64,000 bases of DNA from Alteromonas marina (lineage in GTDB: Bacteria > Pseudomonadota > Gammaproteobacteria > Enterobacterales > Alteromonadaceae). A model generated the notes under the pieces. It made no database searches and was not told the origin of the DNA. It saw nothing but the letters and a program-made list of their open reading frames with translations. Every line of letters starts with the position of its first letter. Within the stretch, counting starts at the first letter, position 1. The translations under genes and the position numbers were made by a program. The stretch covers positions 62,001-126,000 of the forward strand of contig NZ_JWLW01000023.1 of assembly GCF_000808575.1 (NCBI RefSeq), given 5' to 3'. Shown here one piece after another: positions 7,824 to 16,639 of the stretch.

Positions 7824-9809
7824 ATGTCTTATTTCAAGGCTTTCTCACCAGCTTCACTTATTGCCATATTGCTGCTTACTATTTCAACGTATTTGAGTGC
7901 AGCGCCTGCGACAGAAAAAAGTACCTACGAAGCGTTTAGTTCGCTGCCAACCTATTGGACACCGTCATTGTCACCCGATGGAACGAAAATCGCTTTTGTT
8001 CAAAACGTTGAGCAAGAAGAAGCATTTGCCATGCTCGCAACTTACGACTTAAAAAAGGGGGAAAAGCATTACCTGCTGCGCTCTGATAATGAACGCGTAA
8101 AGATTAATTGGTACCACTGGGTAAACAACGAGCGCTTGGTAGTCAGTGCTCGTTACGAGACGCGGCGTGGTACGACCAAAGTGCACGACACGCGCTTGCT
8201 AAGTGTGAAATTTGATGGAGAGGGCGGCGCATTTAACATGGTTGAATGGGAGAGAATTAAACGCAGAGCCGGTAACCCTAGCCACATTCCTCAATTCCAC
8301 GATGATGTCATTGATTGGCTACCCGATGATCCCGAGCATATTTTAATAGCATTAGATGCCGAGGTGTTAGGCTTACCTTCGGTATATAAAGTTAATGTAA
8401 ACACTGGTGGAGTAAGCCGAGTCGTGCGTGGTAAAAAACGTATTAGAGACTGGCTTACGGATCAACAGAGTAACGTACGTATCGGTATTTCTCTTAACTA
8501 TGATACTGGCGAACGCGAGGTGTTCTTAAAAGAAGGTGACGACTGGCGAACCTTGTTTGCCTATAACGCCATGACGGAGAAGGGAGAGTACCCTGTCGGC
8601 TTTGCAAAAGACCCTAATATTTTATACTTCAAGGCCTACAAAGGCGACTACCGCGCGCTGTATACCTTGAACCTAAAAACCAACGAGCGCATTGAAGTTT
8701 ATGCTGATGAAGGCTACGACGTAAACGGTAGCCTTATCTACTCACCGGTCACGCGAGATGCGATAGGGGTGCGACATGACGGCCGTTTTTATTGGGATGA
8801 ACGCTATGTTGCCTTACAAAATGGTATCGATATAGGACTTCCTGATTATGATAATACGCTAGTCAGTTTCAGTGACGATGAACAGACCTATATTGTTTAC
8901 TCTGAATCTGACATCCTACCTGGCGTTTATTTATTAGGAAATCGCAAAGAAGGTACGCTCGATGTGCTATTTCAGCAATACAGCCAAATAGACTCGACGC
9001 AATTATCCGAGCATCAATTGATTGAGTACGAAGCTCGAGATGGGATCAAGATTGAAGCGTATTTAACTCTACCAAAGGGTGACGGACCTTTCCCAACTAT
9101 CATTCACCCCCACGGAGGCCCGGGGGCTCGCGATTTCAGTGGTTTCGATTACTGGACAGCATACTTCACCTCGAAGGGCTATGCAGTTTTACGTCCAAAC
9201 TTTAGAGGCTCTAGAGGTTATGGGTACAGCTTCGCCCAAAGCCAAATGAAAGGCTGGGGCTTAGCTATGCAAGACGACATCACGGACGCGGCAGGCTGGA
9301 TGGTTAAACAAGGTTATGCGGAACAAGATAATATGTGCATTGTTGGCGCAAGCTACGGTGGATATGCAGCTTTAATGGCAACGGTTAAAACCCCTGATTT
9401 ATTTAAATGCGCTGTGAGTTTTGCCGGCGTAAGTTCACTTAAACACGTCGTCATTCATTCTCGCCGTTTCCTGAACAATGAATTCGTTAAAAATCAGATT
9501 GGGGATGACTACGATGATTTAGAAGCGCGTTCACCTTATTACAATGCGGAAAGTATCAAGACACCTATTTTACTTGTACATGGCGAAGAAGACCGTATTG
9601 TTCCGCCTCTTCACAGTCGTTACATGGCTGATGAATTAGAAGACCTCGATAAAGTCTTTAAGTATGTAGAGCTTGAAAGTGGCGATCACCACCTTTCTAT
9701 TCAGCGTAATCGACATTTGTTTTTTAAAGAAATGGATGCATTTTTGGATGCGCATTTGAAACCAGCCAAAAGCGGCGAGACGATGGCAGCAGACCTTACA
9801 ACCGAATAG
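7824..9809 (+). CDS. Prolyl oligopeptidase family (S9) serine peptidase, exported
   Basis: A 661-residue S9C-type peptidase (dipeptidyl aminopeptidase/acylaminoacyl-peptidase group). Order: signal peptide ending near SAAPA (residue 27-30), a beta-propeller N-terminal domain to about residue 390, then an alpha/beta-hydrolase domain. The catalytic triad is visible: Ser510 in GASYGG, Asp590 in HGEEDRIVPP, and His622 or His623 in SGDHHLS. The oxyanion HPHGGPG motif is at about 428-434. It should cleave short peptides in the periplasm. The start ATG is preceded by AAGGGA at 5-bp spacing. The gene stands alone, divergent from tamAB, with a terminator-like hairpin 80 bp after its stop. Marine heterotrophs often carry many such peptidases for protein uptake. 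Confidence 0.95.
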   Translation: MSYFKAFSPASLIAILLLTISTYLSAAPATEKSTYEAFSSLPTYWTPSLSPDGTKIAFVQNVEQEEAFAMLATYDLKKGEKHYLLRSDNERVKINWYHWVNNERLVVSARYETRRGTTKVHDTRLLSVKFDGEGGAFNMVEWERIKRRAGNPSHIPQFHDDVIDWLPDDPEHILIALDAEVLGLPSVYKVNVNTGGVSRVVRGKKRIRDWLTDQQSNVRIGISLNYDTGEREVFLKEGDDWRTLFAYNAMTEKGEYPVGFAKDPNILYFKAYKGDYRALYTLNLKTNERIEVYADEGYDVNGSLIYSPVTRDAIGVRHDGRFYWDERYVALQNGIDIGLPDYDNTLVSFSDDEQTYIVYSESDILPGVYLLGNRKEGTLDVLFQQYSQIDSTQLSEHQLIEYEARDGIKIEAYLTLPKGDGPFPTIIHPHGGPGARDFSGFDYWTAYFTSKGYAVLRPNFRGSRGYGYSFAQSQMKGWGLAMQDDITDAAGWMVKQGYAEQDNMCIVGASYGGYAALMATVKTPDLFKCAVSFAGVSSLKHVVIHSRRFLNNEFVKNQIGDDYDDLEARSPYYNAESIKTPILLVHGEEDRIVPPLHSRYMADELEDLDKVFKYVELESGDHHLSIQRNRHLFFKEMDAFLDAHLKPAKSGETMAADLTTE

Positions 9810-9890
9810 CTCCCGTTAAACATGTCAGTATTTACGACAAACGCGTGTGAGCTGACGGCTTTTTAACCAAATTTCAGGTATACTATACAA

Positions 9891-9913
9891 GGTGCGAATA
9901 TTCGCGCCTTTTT
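9891..9913 (+). terminator. Candidate intrinsic terminator after the S9 peptidase
   Basis: GGTGCGAATATTCGCGCC (9891-9908) folds on itself and is followed directly by five T residues. The core GCGAATATTCGC is a perfect 12-bp palindrome. A TATACT-like sequence lies just before it, so it could instead lie in the 5' leader of the MFS gene at 9947. Confidence 0.45.
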
Positions 9914-9946
9914 AATTTCCCCACTTTATTTCATATTCGAGACTTT

Positions 9947-11197
9947 ATGCCCCAAACATCTAATGGCGTATCTGATGATACTGCAGTTATGCAAAAGCCT
10001 GCCCTTGGCCTTGTTGAATTTGTTGCGTTGATGGCGACCATGACATCGCTGGTGGCACTCAGTATAGATGCTATGTTGCCCGCGCTTATTCAAATTGGTG
10101 AAGCTCTAAATGTAGAGGAGGCCCACCAAACCCATTTGATTGTAACCGTGTTCTTTTTAGGAATGGCGTTTGGGCAAATGTTCTTTGGTCCGTTTTCAGA
10201 CAGCCGTGGTCGTCGTTTAACTATTCTTGTGGGGCTGTGTATTTTTGCTCTTGGTACCTTTGTGTGCATGCTGGCTACCAACCTAGAGACCATGCTGGTG
10301 GGGCGGGTTATTCAAGCGTTTGGAGTTTCTGGTCCTCGCATAGCCTCCATGGCCATTATTCGTGATTTATACGTGGGTGATGCCATGGCAAAAGTCATGT
10401 CGTTCATCATGATGGTGTTTATATTGGTGCCCATGTTGGCCCCCATTATCGGACAAACGGTGATGGAATTGACGTCATGGTTTCATATTTTCACTATGTT
10501 CCTCATAGTGGCTACTATGGCTGGAATCTGGTTTTTCTCTCGCCAGGGAGAAACCTTGCCTCGGGCGAAGCGCAGAAAATTCTCGCGCGCACATTTTTTT
10601 AAATCCTCAAAATTTATCCTGACCCACCCCGAAGTGATGGGTTACACCTTTGCGATGGGCTGTATTTTTGGGGCGTTTTTGGCATATTTAAGCGCGTCAC
10701 AAACCATCTTTACTGTGTTTTACAATGTAGGTGAATGGTTTCCCTATATCTTCGCTACCCTTGCCTTTTCTATCGGTCTTGCCTCTTACTTTAACGGGAA
10801 AATGGTAATGCGCTTCGGCATGCGCAAGCTCTGCCGATTTGCGCTTAAAGGAGTAAATTGTTTTGCGGTGGTGTATTTGGCACTGTTATTTGCTTACGAT
10901 GGTCTGCCGCCATTAATTCCGACTGTGGCCGTTATGTTTGTTGGCTTTTTCTTCGTGGGCATACTGTTTGGTAACTTAAACGCTATGGCAATGCAGCCTC
11001 TTGGCGATATGGCAGGCTTAGGTGCTGCAATTATTGGCTGCTTTTCAAGCTTATTTTCAGTGCCCGTTGCGCTTATTGTCGATAGTTTTTTAAATGGGAA
11101 CTTGATGCCAATAGGTTGGGGTTTTCTTATCTTTTTTGCACTGGCTTATGTGTCAGTTCGCTTCGCTGAACGCGTTCGGGAAGTGGTTGTTTCTTAA
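9947..11197 (+). CDS. MFS multidrug exporter, Bcr/CflA type
   Basis: A 416-residue major-facilitator protein with 12 predicted membrane helices, beginning after a short soluble N-terminus. Motif A, FGPFSDSRGRRLT, is in the loop between helices 2 and 3, and the motif-C-like stretch VLVPMLAPIIGQTV is in helix 5; both are typical of the drug:H+ antiporter group DHA1, Bcr/CflA subfamily (bicyclomycin, chloramphenicol and sulfonamide export by proton exchange). The substrate here cannot be told. No clear ribosome site precedes the ATG at 9947; an in-frame ATG at 9989 is possible but would trim only the soluble tail. The gene converges on ilvC and is separated from it by the ilvC terminator. Confidence 0.9.
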   Translation: MPQTSNGVSDDTAVMQKPALGLVEFVALMATMTSLVALSIDAMLPALIQIGEALNVEEAHQTHLIVTVFFLGMAFGQMFFGPFSDSRGRRLTILVGLCIFALGTFVCMLATNLETMLVGRVIQAFGVSGPRIASMAIIRDLYVGDAMAKVMSFIMMVFILVPMLAPIIGQTVMELTSWFHIFTMFLIVATMAGIWFFSRQGETLPRAKRRKFSRAHFFKSSKFILTHPEVMGYTFAMGCIFGAFLAYLSASQTIFTVFYNVGEWFPYIFATLAFSIGLASYFNGKMVMRFGMRKLCRFALKGVNCFAVVYLALLFAYDGLPPLIPTVAVMFVGFFFVGILFGNLNAMAMQPLGDMAGLGAAIIGCFSSLFSVPVALIVDSFLNGNLMPIGWGFLIFFALAYVSVRFAERVREVVVS

Positions 11198-11280
11198 CTA
11201 GGTAAGCATTTGTCAGTAACCGCTTCGGGTTAGAAGCAGCTCGGTGTAAAGAGAGATGTGACTTACTGAATTGCAGGCAT

Positions 11281-11307
11281 AAAAAAGCCCGACCAAAATG
11301 GTCGGGC
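11281..11307 (-). terminator. Rho-independent terminator of ilvC
   Basis: Perfect 8-bp stem GCCCGACC (11287-11294) / GGTCGGGC (11300-11307) with a 5-nt loop. On the minus strand it is followed by six T residues (plus-strand A run at 11281-11286), so it ends ilvC transcription about 40 bp past the stop codon. Confidence 0.9.
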
Positions 11308-11345
11308 AAGAGGGCTTAGTTAAGCACCTAACGACAGAAACTGTC

Positions 11346-12824
11346 TTAACCTATGATAGCTTTCATGTCAGTCATGTAGCCACGTAAGGTCTTACCTACT
11401 GATTCCACACCGTGTGAGCGGATGGCTTCGTTAATTTCAACAAGGCGTTTGTTCTCTACTTGATTAGAAGTAGCTGCTAAACCCTTACCGATAACGCTGG
11501 TATCAATGGTAGGCATAAATTTCTCACGCAAAATCGGAATTGCTGCGTTGGCAAACAAATAGTTTCCGTATTCTGCTGTGTCGGAAATAACCACGTTCAT
11601 TTCATACAAACGCTTACGTGCGATTGTGTTAGAAATTAGCGGTGTTTCATGCAGTGATTCGTAGTACGCAGACTCAGGCAGAATTCCAGCTTCAACCATT
11701 ACGTCGAACGCCACTTCAACACCACACTTGATCATGGCAACTAATAAGATGCCGTGGTCAAAGAATTCTTGTTCGCTGATTTCGCCTTCGTAAGCTGGTG
11801 CGTTTTCAAACGCGGTCTCACCGGTTTCTTCACGCCACTTAAGTAGGTTCGCATCGCCGTTGGCCCAGTCTTCCATCATGGTGCGAGAGAACTCACCGCT
11901 GATGATGTCGTCTTGGTGCTTTTCAAATAGCGGACGAAGTAAATCAGTTAACTGCTCAGAAAGCTCAAACGCTTTCACTTTCGCAGGGTTTGAAAGACGG
12001 TCCATCATGTTAGTCACACCGCCAATCTTAAGTGCTTCAGTAATAGCTTCTAGGCCGTACTGAATAAGTGCACCTGCGTAACCTGGGTCAATACCGTCAT
12101 CAACCATTTTTTCAAACGCAAGTACTGCTGCAACTTGTTGCATACCACATAAAATGGTTTGCTCGCCCATAAGGTCAGATTTAACTTCAGCCACAAATGA
12201 TGACTCAAGTACACCTGCGCGGTCACCGCCCGTTGCACTTGCAAGTGCTTTGGCTTGATCCCAACCTTTACCTTCAGGGTCGTTTTCTGGGTGTACAGCA
12301 ATAAGTGTTGGTACACCAAAGCCACGCTTATATTCTTCACGTACTTCAGAACCCGGGCTTTTCGGCGCACACATAATGACTGTGATATCGCTACGAATCT
12401 GCTGGCCTTCTTCAACAATGTTGAAACCGTGAGAGTAACCTAATGTCGCACCTTCTTTCATAAGCGGCATAACGGCTTCTACAACGCTAGCGTGCTGCTT
12501 ATCAGGTGTTAGGTTGTAAACCACATCTGCTTCTGGAATAAGTTGTTGGTATGTACCAACAGTAAATCCGTTACTTGAAGCGCGTTTGTAAGAGTCGCGT
12601 TGCTCATCAATGGCCGCTTGACGCAGCGCATAAGAGACATCTAACCCTGAGTCACGCATATTCAGGCCTTGGTTAAGACCTTGCGCGCCGCAGCCTACAA
12701 TGACAATTTTCTTGCCTTTTAAGAACTGACAACCGTCAGCGAATTCATCGCGTGCCATGAAACGGCAGCGGCCAAGCTGATCTAACTGCTGGCGAAGTGA
12801 CAGGGTGTTGAAATAATTAGCCAT
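11346..12824 (-). CDS. ilvC: Ketol-acid reductoisomerase (class II), IlvC
   Basis: Converts acetolactate and acetohydroxybutyrate to dihydroxy-isovalerate and dihydroxy-methylvalerate with NADPH and Mg2+, the second shared step of valine and isoleucine synthesis. At 492 residues it is the long class II form with a duplicated knotted C-terminal domain, as in E. coli (491 residues). The Rossmann motif [11 protein letters not shown] is at residues 43-53 and the NADPH-specifying Arg68 lies in ALRQ. I chose ATG 12824 (MANYFNTL, matching the family N-terminus, with GGA at about 8 bp) over an upstream ATG at 12866, whose 14 extra residues look unlike the family. It is divergent from ilvY across a palindromic operator, as in E. 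coli, where IlvY bound to substrate activates ilvC. Confidence 0.98.
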   Translation of the reverse strand: MANYFNTLSLRQQLDQLGRCRFMARDEFADGCQFLKGKKIVIVGCGAQGLNQGLNMRDSGLDVSYALRQAAIDEQRDSYKRASSNGFTVGTYQQLIPEADVVYNLTPDKQHASVVEAVMPLMKEGATLGYSHGFNIVEEGQQIRSDITVIMCAPKSPGSEVREEYKRGFGVPTLIAVHPENDPEGKGWDQAKALASATGGDRAGVLESSFVAEVKSDLMGEQTILCGMQQVAAVLAFEKMVDDGIDPGYAGALIQYGLEAITEALKIGGVTNMMDRLSNPAKVKAFELSEQLTDLLRPLFEKHQDDIISGEFSRTMMEDWANGDANLLKWREETGETAFENAPAYEGEISEQEFFDHGILLVAMIKCGVEVAFDVMVEAGILPESAYYESLHETPLISNTIARKRLYEMNVVISDTAEYGNYLFANAAIPILREKFMPTIDTSVIGKGLAATSNQVENKRLVEINEAIRSHGVESVGKTLRGYMTDMKAIIG

Positions 12825-12947
12825 AAAAATTTCCGAACAACATTCATTTTTGTCAATATCAAACACCGACCTTGGCGTTGACAGACCTCGTCTATGACGA
12901 CTTGGTGTTGAGACTAAAAGATTTCTTTTGTTTTGGAAAATGATATA

Positions 12948-12968
12948 TTTGCAAGATAATATTGCAAA
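12948..12968. promoter_or_regulatory. Probable IlvY operator in the ilvC-ilvY divergent region
   Basis: TTTGCAA (12948-12954) and TTGCAAA (12962-12968) form a perfect 7-bp inverted repeat around GATAATA. The symmetry and T-N11-A type spacing fit a LysR-family site. It lies 14 bp before the chosen ilvY start and about 125 bp upstream of ilvC, the place expected for IlvY autoregulation. A direct repeat, CTTGGCGTTGA near 12873 and CTTGGTGTTGA at 12901, lies nearer to ilvC and may be part of the activation region. Confidence 0.55.
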
Positions 12969-12981
12969 AAGTGAAATGTAT

Positions 12982-13854
12982 ATGGATTTTCGTAGTCTAC
13001 AGCTCTTTAATCACCTAGCTACCAGCCTACATTTTGGCATTACCGCCGAGGCCATGTATGTGTCGCCTTCTACGTTAAGCCGGGTTATTCAACGCCTTGA
13101 GGACGAGCTAGGCTGCACGTTGTTTAAACGTGATAACCGCAAAGTGGCGCTAACTCACAGTGGGCACAAGCTGCTGTCTTTTTCAAAGCAAGCGCTGGCA
13201 GATTGGCAGCAATTAAAAATAGATTTAAAAGAGGACAACGACGCACTACAGGGGGAGCTCAGCGTATTTTGCTCTGTTACCGCCAGTCAAAGTCATTTGC
13301 CTGCAATGCTAAGACAATTTAGACAGCAGCACCCTGGAGTTGATATACGACTAATAACCGGTGACCCTGCCCTTGCCATCGAAAAAGTGAAAGGGAAACA
13401 GTGTGATTTATCTATTGCAATCTACACCCCTGATATGCCGACAGATTTACATTTCACCGCGCTTGATAATGTGCCTTTGGTACTTATTGCCCCAAAGGAG
13501 TGGCGGCTTACTCAACTAAGCCAGTTGGACTGGACCAAACATCAGGTGATCATGCCTGAAACCGGCCCAACCCGCCGTACCGCCTATCATTGGTTTGCCG
13601 AACACGGTATTCGCCCTAACGTATATGCCTATGTAGGGGGAAACGAAGCCATTGTAAGTATGGTGGCACTTGAATGTGGTGTGGGTTTTGTGCCTAAAGT
13701 GGTACTAGATCACTCCAGTATGGCCAATGCGGTAACCCAAATACCTGTTGAAGATATCGAGCCTTACGCACTTGGTTTGTGCTGTCTTCAAGACAAGCAA
13801 AACGAACCGCTTGTTAACGCCTTTATGCAGCTTAATTTGCAAACGCGTGGGTAA
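12982..13854 (+). CDS. ilvY: LysR-family regulator IlvY
   Basis: A 290-residue LysR-type regulator: winged helix-turn-helix at residues 1-60 ([19 protein letters not shown] core) and a periplasmic-binding-protein-like effector domain from about 90 to 290. E. coli IlvY has the same opening (MDLRDLKTF...) and length (297), and the same divergent arrangement with ilvC; there it binds acetolactate/acetohydroxybutyrate to switch on ilvC. I chose ATG 12982, where family similarity starts, over the longer frame from 12928, which would run through the palindromic operator. The gene converges on comM with a 20-bp spacer that can form a hairpin. Confidence 0.93.
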   Translation: MDFRSLQLFNHLATSLHFGITAEAMYVSPSTLSRVIQRLEDELGCTLFKRDNRKVALTHSGHKLLSFSKQALADWQQLKIDLKEDNDALQGELSVFCSVTASQSHLPAMLRQFRQQHPGVDIRLITGDPALAIEKVKGKQCDLSIAIYTPDMPTDLHFTALDNVPLVLIAPKEWRLTQLSQLDWTKHQVIMPETGPTRRTAYHWFAEHGIRPNVYAYVGGNEAIVSMVALECGVGFVPKVVLDHSSMANAVTQIPVEDIEPYALGLCCLQDKQNEPLVNAFMQLNLQTRG

Positions 13855-13856
13855 GT

Positions 13857-13889
13857 TTAAGGCATAGCTGGTGCTCAGCTAGCGCTTAA
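13857..13889. terminator. Hairpin shared by convergent ilvY and comM
   Basis: Nested inverted repeat: outer arms TTAAG (13857-13861) and CTTAA (13885-13889), inner arms AGCTG (13866-13870) and CAGCT (13876-13880). It sits at the ilvY stop and extends into the last codons of comM. It has no clear T run, so terminator function is only suggested by place. Confidence 0.3.
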
Positions 13890-15389
13890 CTGTTTAATAA
13901 GGTTATCGAGAGCGCGATAGCCTAATGCTTCAGCAATGTGTGCCCGCGATACGGCGTTTTCCTCTTCAATATCAGCAATAGTTCTTGCTACTTTTAATGT
14001 GCGATGAAACACACGCATAGACAAATTAAGCTGTTTAGCAGCGGCTTGTAAAAACTGTAAATCAGCGTCATCAAGTAAGCATATATCGGCAAGCTCACCC
14101 GCGTGCAGTGCACCATTTGGTTTGCCTTGCCGAAGCTCTTGTTTGTGACGAGCTGCAATGACTCGCTCTCGCGTTGCGTGTAACGAGTCGTTAGGGCTAT
14201 TGGCACGCTCTGGCAGGTCGTAGTCAGGTAGCCGAGGCACTTCGACTTGGATATCAATTCTATCAAGCAGTGGGCCCGATAATCGGTTCAAGTAGTTGAG
14301 CTGTTGCTGCGGGGTTAGTCGGTTATCATCAATATCACCCGTCGGGCTTGGGTTCATCGCCGCAACTAGTTGAAAGTTGGCGGGGTATGTTGCGCTTCCT
14401 GAAGCACGAGATAAATGCACATCGCCGGTTTCTAGCGGTTCGCGTAAAACATCCAGTGCTTTTCGCCCAAATTCAGGGAGTTCGTCTAGAAACAAAATGC
14501 CATTATGAGCCAGCGATATTTCACCCGGTACAGGGTTTGAGCCGCCGCCAGTAAGTGCCACCGCAGAGCTAGTATGGTGGGGCGAACGCAAGTGGCGGGT
14601 TAAAAACCGCTCTGCATGCAGCTTTTCGCCTTTCACCGAATAGATGGCAGCAACTTCCAGCGCTTCTTCTTCGCTCATATCGGGTAATAGCGACAGCATT
14701 CGGCTAGCGAGTAAACTTTTGCCTGTGCCCGGAGGGCCAACCATCAAAAGATTATGTGCACCACTTGCAGCGATGATCAGGGCTCGTTTGGCTTGCTCTT
14801 GGCCGATAATATCGTCCCAACCAGTTGAAGAGCTGCGTGATGAATGAGAAGTGAAAGGTTGGCCTTTAGCAAGTTTTTTGTTGCCGGTAAGGTGTTCATA
14901 AACAGACAGTAAATCGAAAGCGGGATAGCGCGTTGCGTGAGAAACCAATGCAGCCTCTACGTCATTATCACCCGGGTATACGAGCGCAATATCTTCGTTT
15001 GCTGCTGCCATGACTACAGGAATCAGCCCGTTCACCGGCTTTATTTCACCGTTTAATGCAAGCTCCCCTACAAAGGCAATATTCAGCAAGCTAATGTCTG
15101 ATATGTAGCCCGACGCAGCTAAAATGCCTACAGCGATGGGAAGGTCGAACCGCCCGCCAAACTTGGGAATATCTGCCGGCGCTAAATTGACGGTTATTCG
15201 TTTTGCGGGAAACTCAAAACCACTGTTTATCAGGGCGCTACGTACTCTTTCTCGCGCTTCTTTAACGCTGGTTTCTGCCATGCCGACCAGTTGAAAAGCA
15301 GGTAAACCATTAGCTAGGTGAATCTCTACACTTACCTCTGGCGCAGACACGCCCTGCCCTGCAAAGGTTTTAACAACAGCCATTCCCAT
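13875..15389 (-). CDS. comM: ComM/YifB, Mg-chelatase-like AAA+ ATPase
   Basis: A 504-residue protein with an N-terminal Lon-like (ChlI) domain (about 20-140), an AAA+ Mg-chelatase core with Walker A GPPGTGKS near residue 219 and Walker B LDELPEF near 300, and a C-terminal Mg_chelatase_C domain. ComM is a hexameric helicase that drives branch migration during homologous recombination in natural transformation. The start at 15389 has a GAGGGGG element about 10 bp upstream. In E. coli yifB lies next to the ilvGMEDA-ilvYC region, and the same company is kept here. Confidence 0.95.
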   Translation of the reverse strand: MGMAVVKTFAGQGVSAPEVSVEIHLANGLPAFQLVGMAETSVKEARERVRSALINSGFEFPAKRITVNLAPADIPKFGGRFDLPIAVGILAASGYISDISLLNIAFVGELALNGEIKPVNGLIPVVMAAANEDIALVYPGDNDVEAALVSHATRYPAFDLLSVYEHLTGNKKLAKGQPFTSHSSRSSSTGWDDIIGQEQAKRALIIAASGAHNLLMVGPPGTGKSLLASRMLSLLPDMSEEEALEVAAIYSVKGEKLHAERFLTRHLRSPHHTSSAVALTGGGSNPVPGEISLAHNGILFLDELPEFGRKALDVLREPLETGDVHLSRASGSATYPANFQLVAAMNPSPTGDIDDNRLTPQQQLNYLNRLSGPLLDRIDIQVEVPRLPDYDLPERANSPNDSLHATRERVIAARHKQELRQGKPNGALHAGELADICLLDDADLQFLQAAAKQLNLSMRVFHRTLKVARTIADIEEENAVSRAHIAEALGYRALDNLIKQLSAS

Positions 15390-15593
15390 ATTGTGAACAC
15401 CCCCTCTTGCTAGTCGCTTATTGTTCGCCTTAATGAAACCTTAAAGCATTGGCGCGGCCAAATAGCCGACGCACTAGGCTTAAACTCTAGTAAGAGTGAA
15501 GTGGAGATGTAACTGTACTAACGGTGGGAATTACGGATAGCGCACGAAAAGCTTGGCCTGTGGCAGCCCTCCCCATAAAACAGGTGCTTGGCG

Positions 15594-16211
15594 TTAATGA
15601 TGGTCGTTATAGAATACAGGCAGCTGCCAATGCCAGCGCATGGCACCAAGCCTAAACAATACGGTTGTGACAAGGGCCGCAATACCACACCACTGTGTAG
15701 CGAGTTCCATTTGCATGCCTATTCCATAAACCACGCCCCCTGCAATACAGGTCATGGCATACAGTTCTCCGTTGAGTACCAGAGGTACCTCTCGGCAAAT
15801 AACGTCCCGTAACAAGCCGCCAAATACACCAGTAATGGTGCCCATGGCAACCGCCACTGCCATGCCTGTGTCGTTGGTTAGGGCTTTCTCTATGCCAACC
15901 ACGTTAAATAGCGCCAGTCCAAAAGCATCGGCGATTAATAAATAGTGAAACGGGAAGCGTGGACTTACTCGTAGCCAAATAATGGGAATAAAAGCGGCAA
16001 TGAGCGTGGTATATAAGTAATCGGTATCAGCGATCCAAAACACGGGGACATCTAACATCACATCGCGAAGTGTTCCTCCGCCAATAGCGGTAGCACTGGC
16101 GAGGACCACCACGCCAAATCCATCCATGCGTTTTTGATAAGCCATAAGGGTGCCGGAAATTGCACATACAGCAACGCCTGCTAGGTTTAACCAGTGAAAC
16201 CAATCGAACAT
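15594..16211 (-). CDS. TRIC-type cation channel / UPF0126 membrane protein (YicG-like)
   Basis: A 205-residue protein with about seven membrane helices and two copies of the TRIC half-repeat, each with a glycine-rich signature: AIGGGTLRDV near residue 45 and FGGLLRDV near residue 130. Such proteins form trimers that conduct monovalent cations; bacterial substrates are still poorly defined and some relatives are annotated as glycine transporters. It lies alone between comM and ilvD on the minus strand. The 204-bp gap to comM has no other gene I can support. Confidence 0.88.
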   Translation of the reverse strand: MFDWFHWLNLAGVAVCAISGTLMAYQKRMDGFGVVVLASATAIGGGTLRDVMLDVPVFWIADTDYLYTTLIAAFIPIIWLRVSPRFPFHYLLIADAFGLALFNVVGIEKALTNDTGMAVAVAMGTITGVFGGLLRDVICREVPLVLNGELYAMTCIAGGVVYGIGMQMELATQWCGIAALVTTVLFRLGAMRWHWQLPVFYNDHH

Positions 16212-16639
16212 GCTTTTTACCCTTTTACTACTAGTAAGAACTCGCTATTTCTGCCGCAAAAAACTTGATCACGCTGTGTGTTTCATGCTATTTCTTTGCG
16301 CAATACCAATTCGCGGTCTGCCGCGCATTGCGTGGAGGGGTAAAGCCATAACCCCGAACGAACAACATTTCATTTTTGTAATGCCAGAGGAATACGGCAT
16401 TATAAGTCAAAGATATCATATAAAACAAAGCGCTACTGGTCTGTAAGCAGTTAGGCTTTGTCGCCCTTCGCTTGAACGACCTAAGATGATTTAATACATC
16501 ATCAGTATGACATGCAATTTTGAGTAAAACAGCGCGTATTGGAAAACTAGCCAAAACATTACTGGTTTACCACTGTTTTTTAGTTTCACAAAAAGGTCTA
16601 GCGCCTAAACCTAGAACCTTAAATTAACGGGAAGGATTT
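16212..16639. other. Intergenic region upstream of ilvD
   Basis: 428 bp between the channel gene and ilvD. It contains a GC-rich inverted repeat near 16299-16333 (GCGG/CCGC core flanked by CAAT/ATTG) and a leader hairpin just before ilvD. A plus-strand frame exists here but has no ribosome site and no run of Ile, Val or Leu codons, so it does not look like an ilv attenuator peptide. Confidence 0.4.
16593..16620 (+). promoter_or_regulatory. Leader hairpin immediately before ilvD
   Basis: AAGGTCTAG (16593-16601) pairs with CTAGAACCTT (16611-16620), leaving one bulged base and a 9-nt loop. It lies about 10 bp before the ilvD ribosome-binding region (GGGAAGG, 16629-16635), so it could affect translation start or mRNA stability. 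No T run follows, so it is not a terminator. Confidence 0.35.

Noticed and set aside
16210-16446. 78-codon plus-strand frame before ilvD, considered as an ilv leader peptide
   Set aside because: No ribosome site, no cluster of regulatory Ile/Val/Leu codons near a terminator/antiterminator pair, and it starts in the divergent channel gene's start region.
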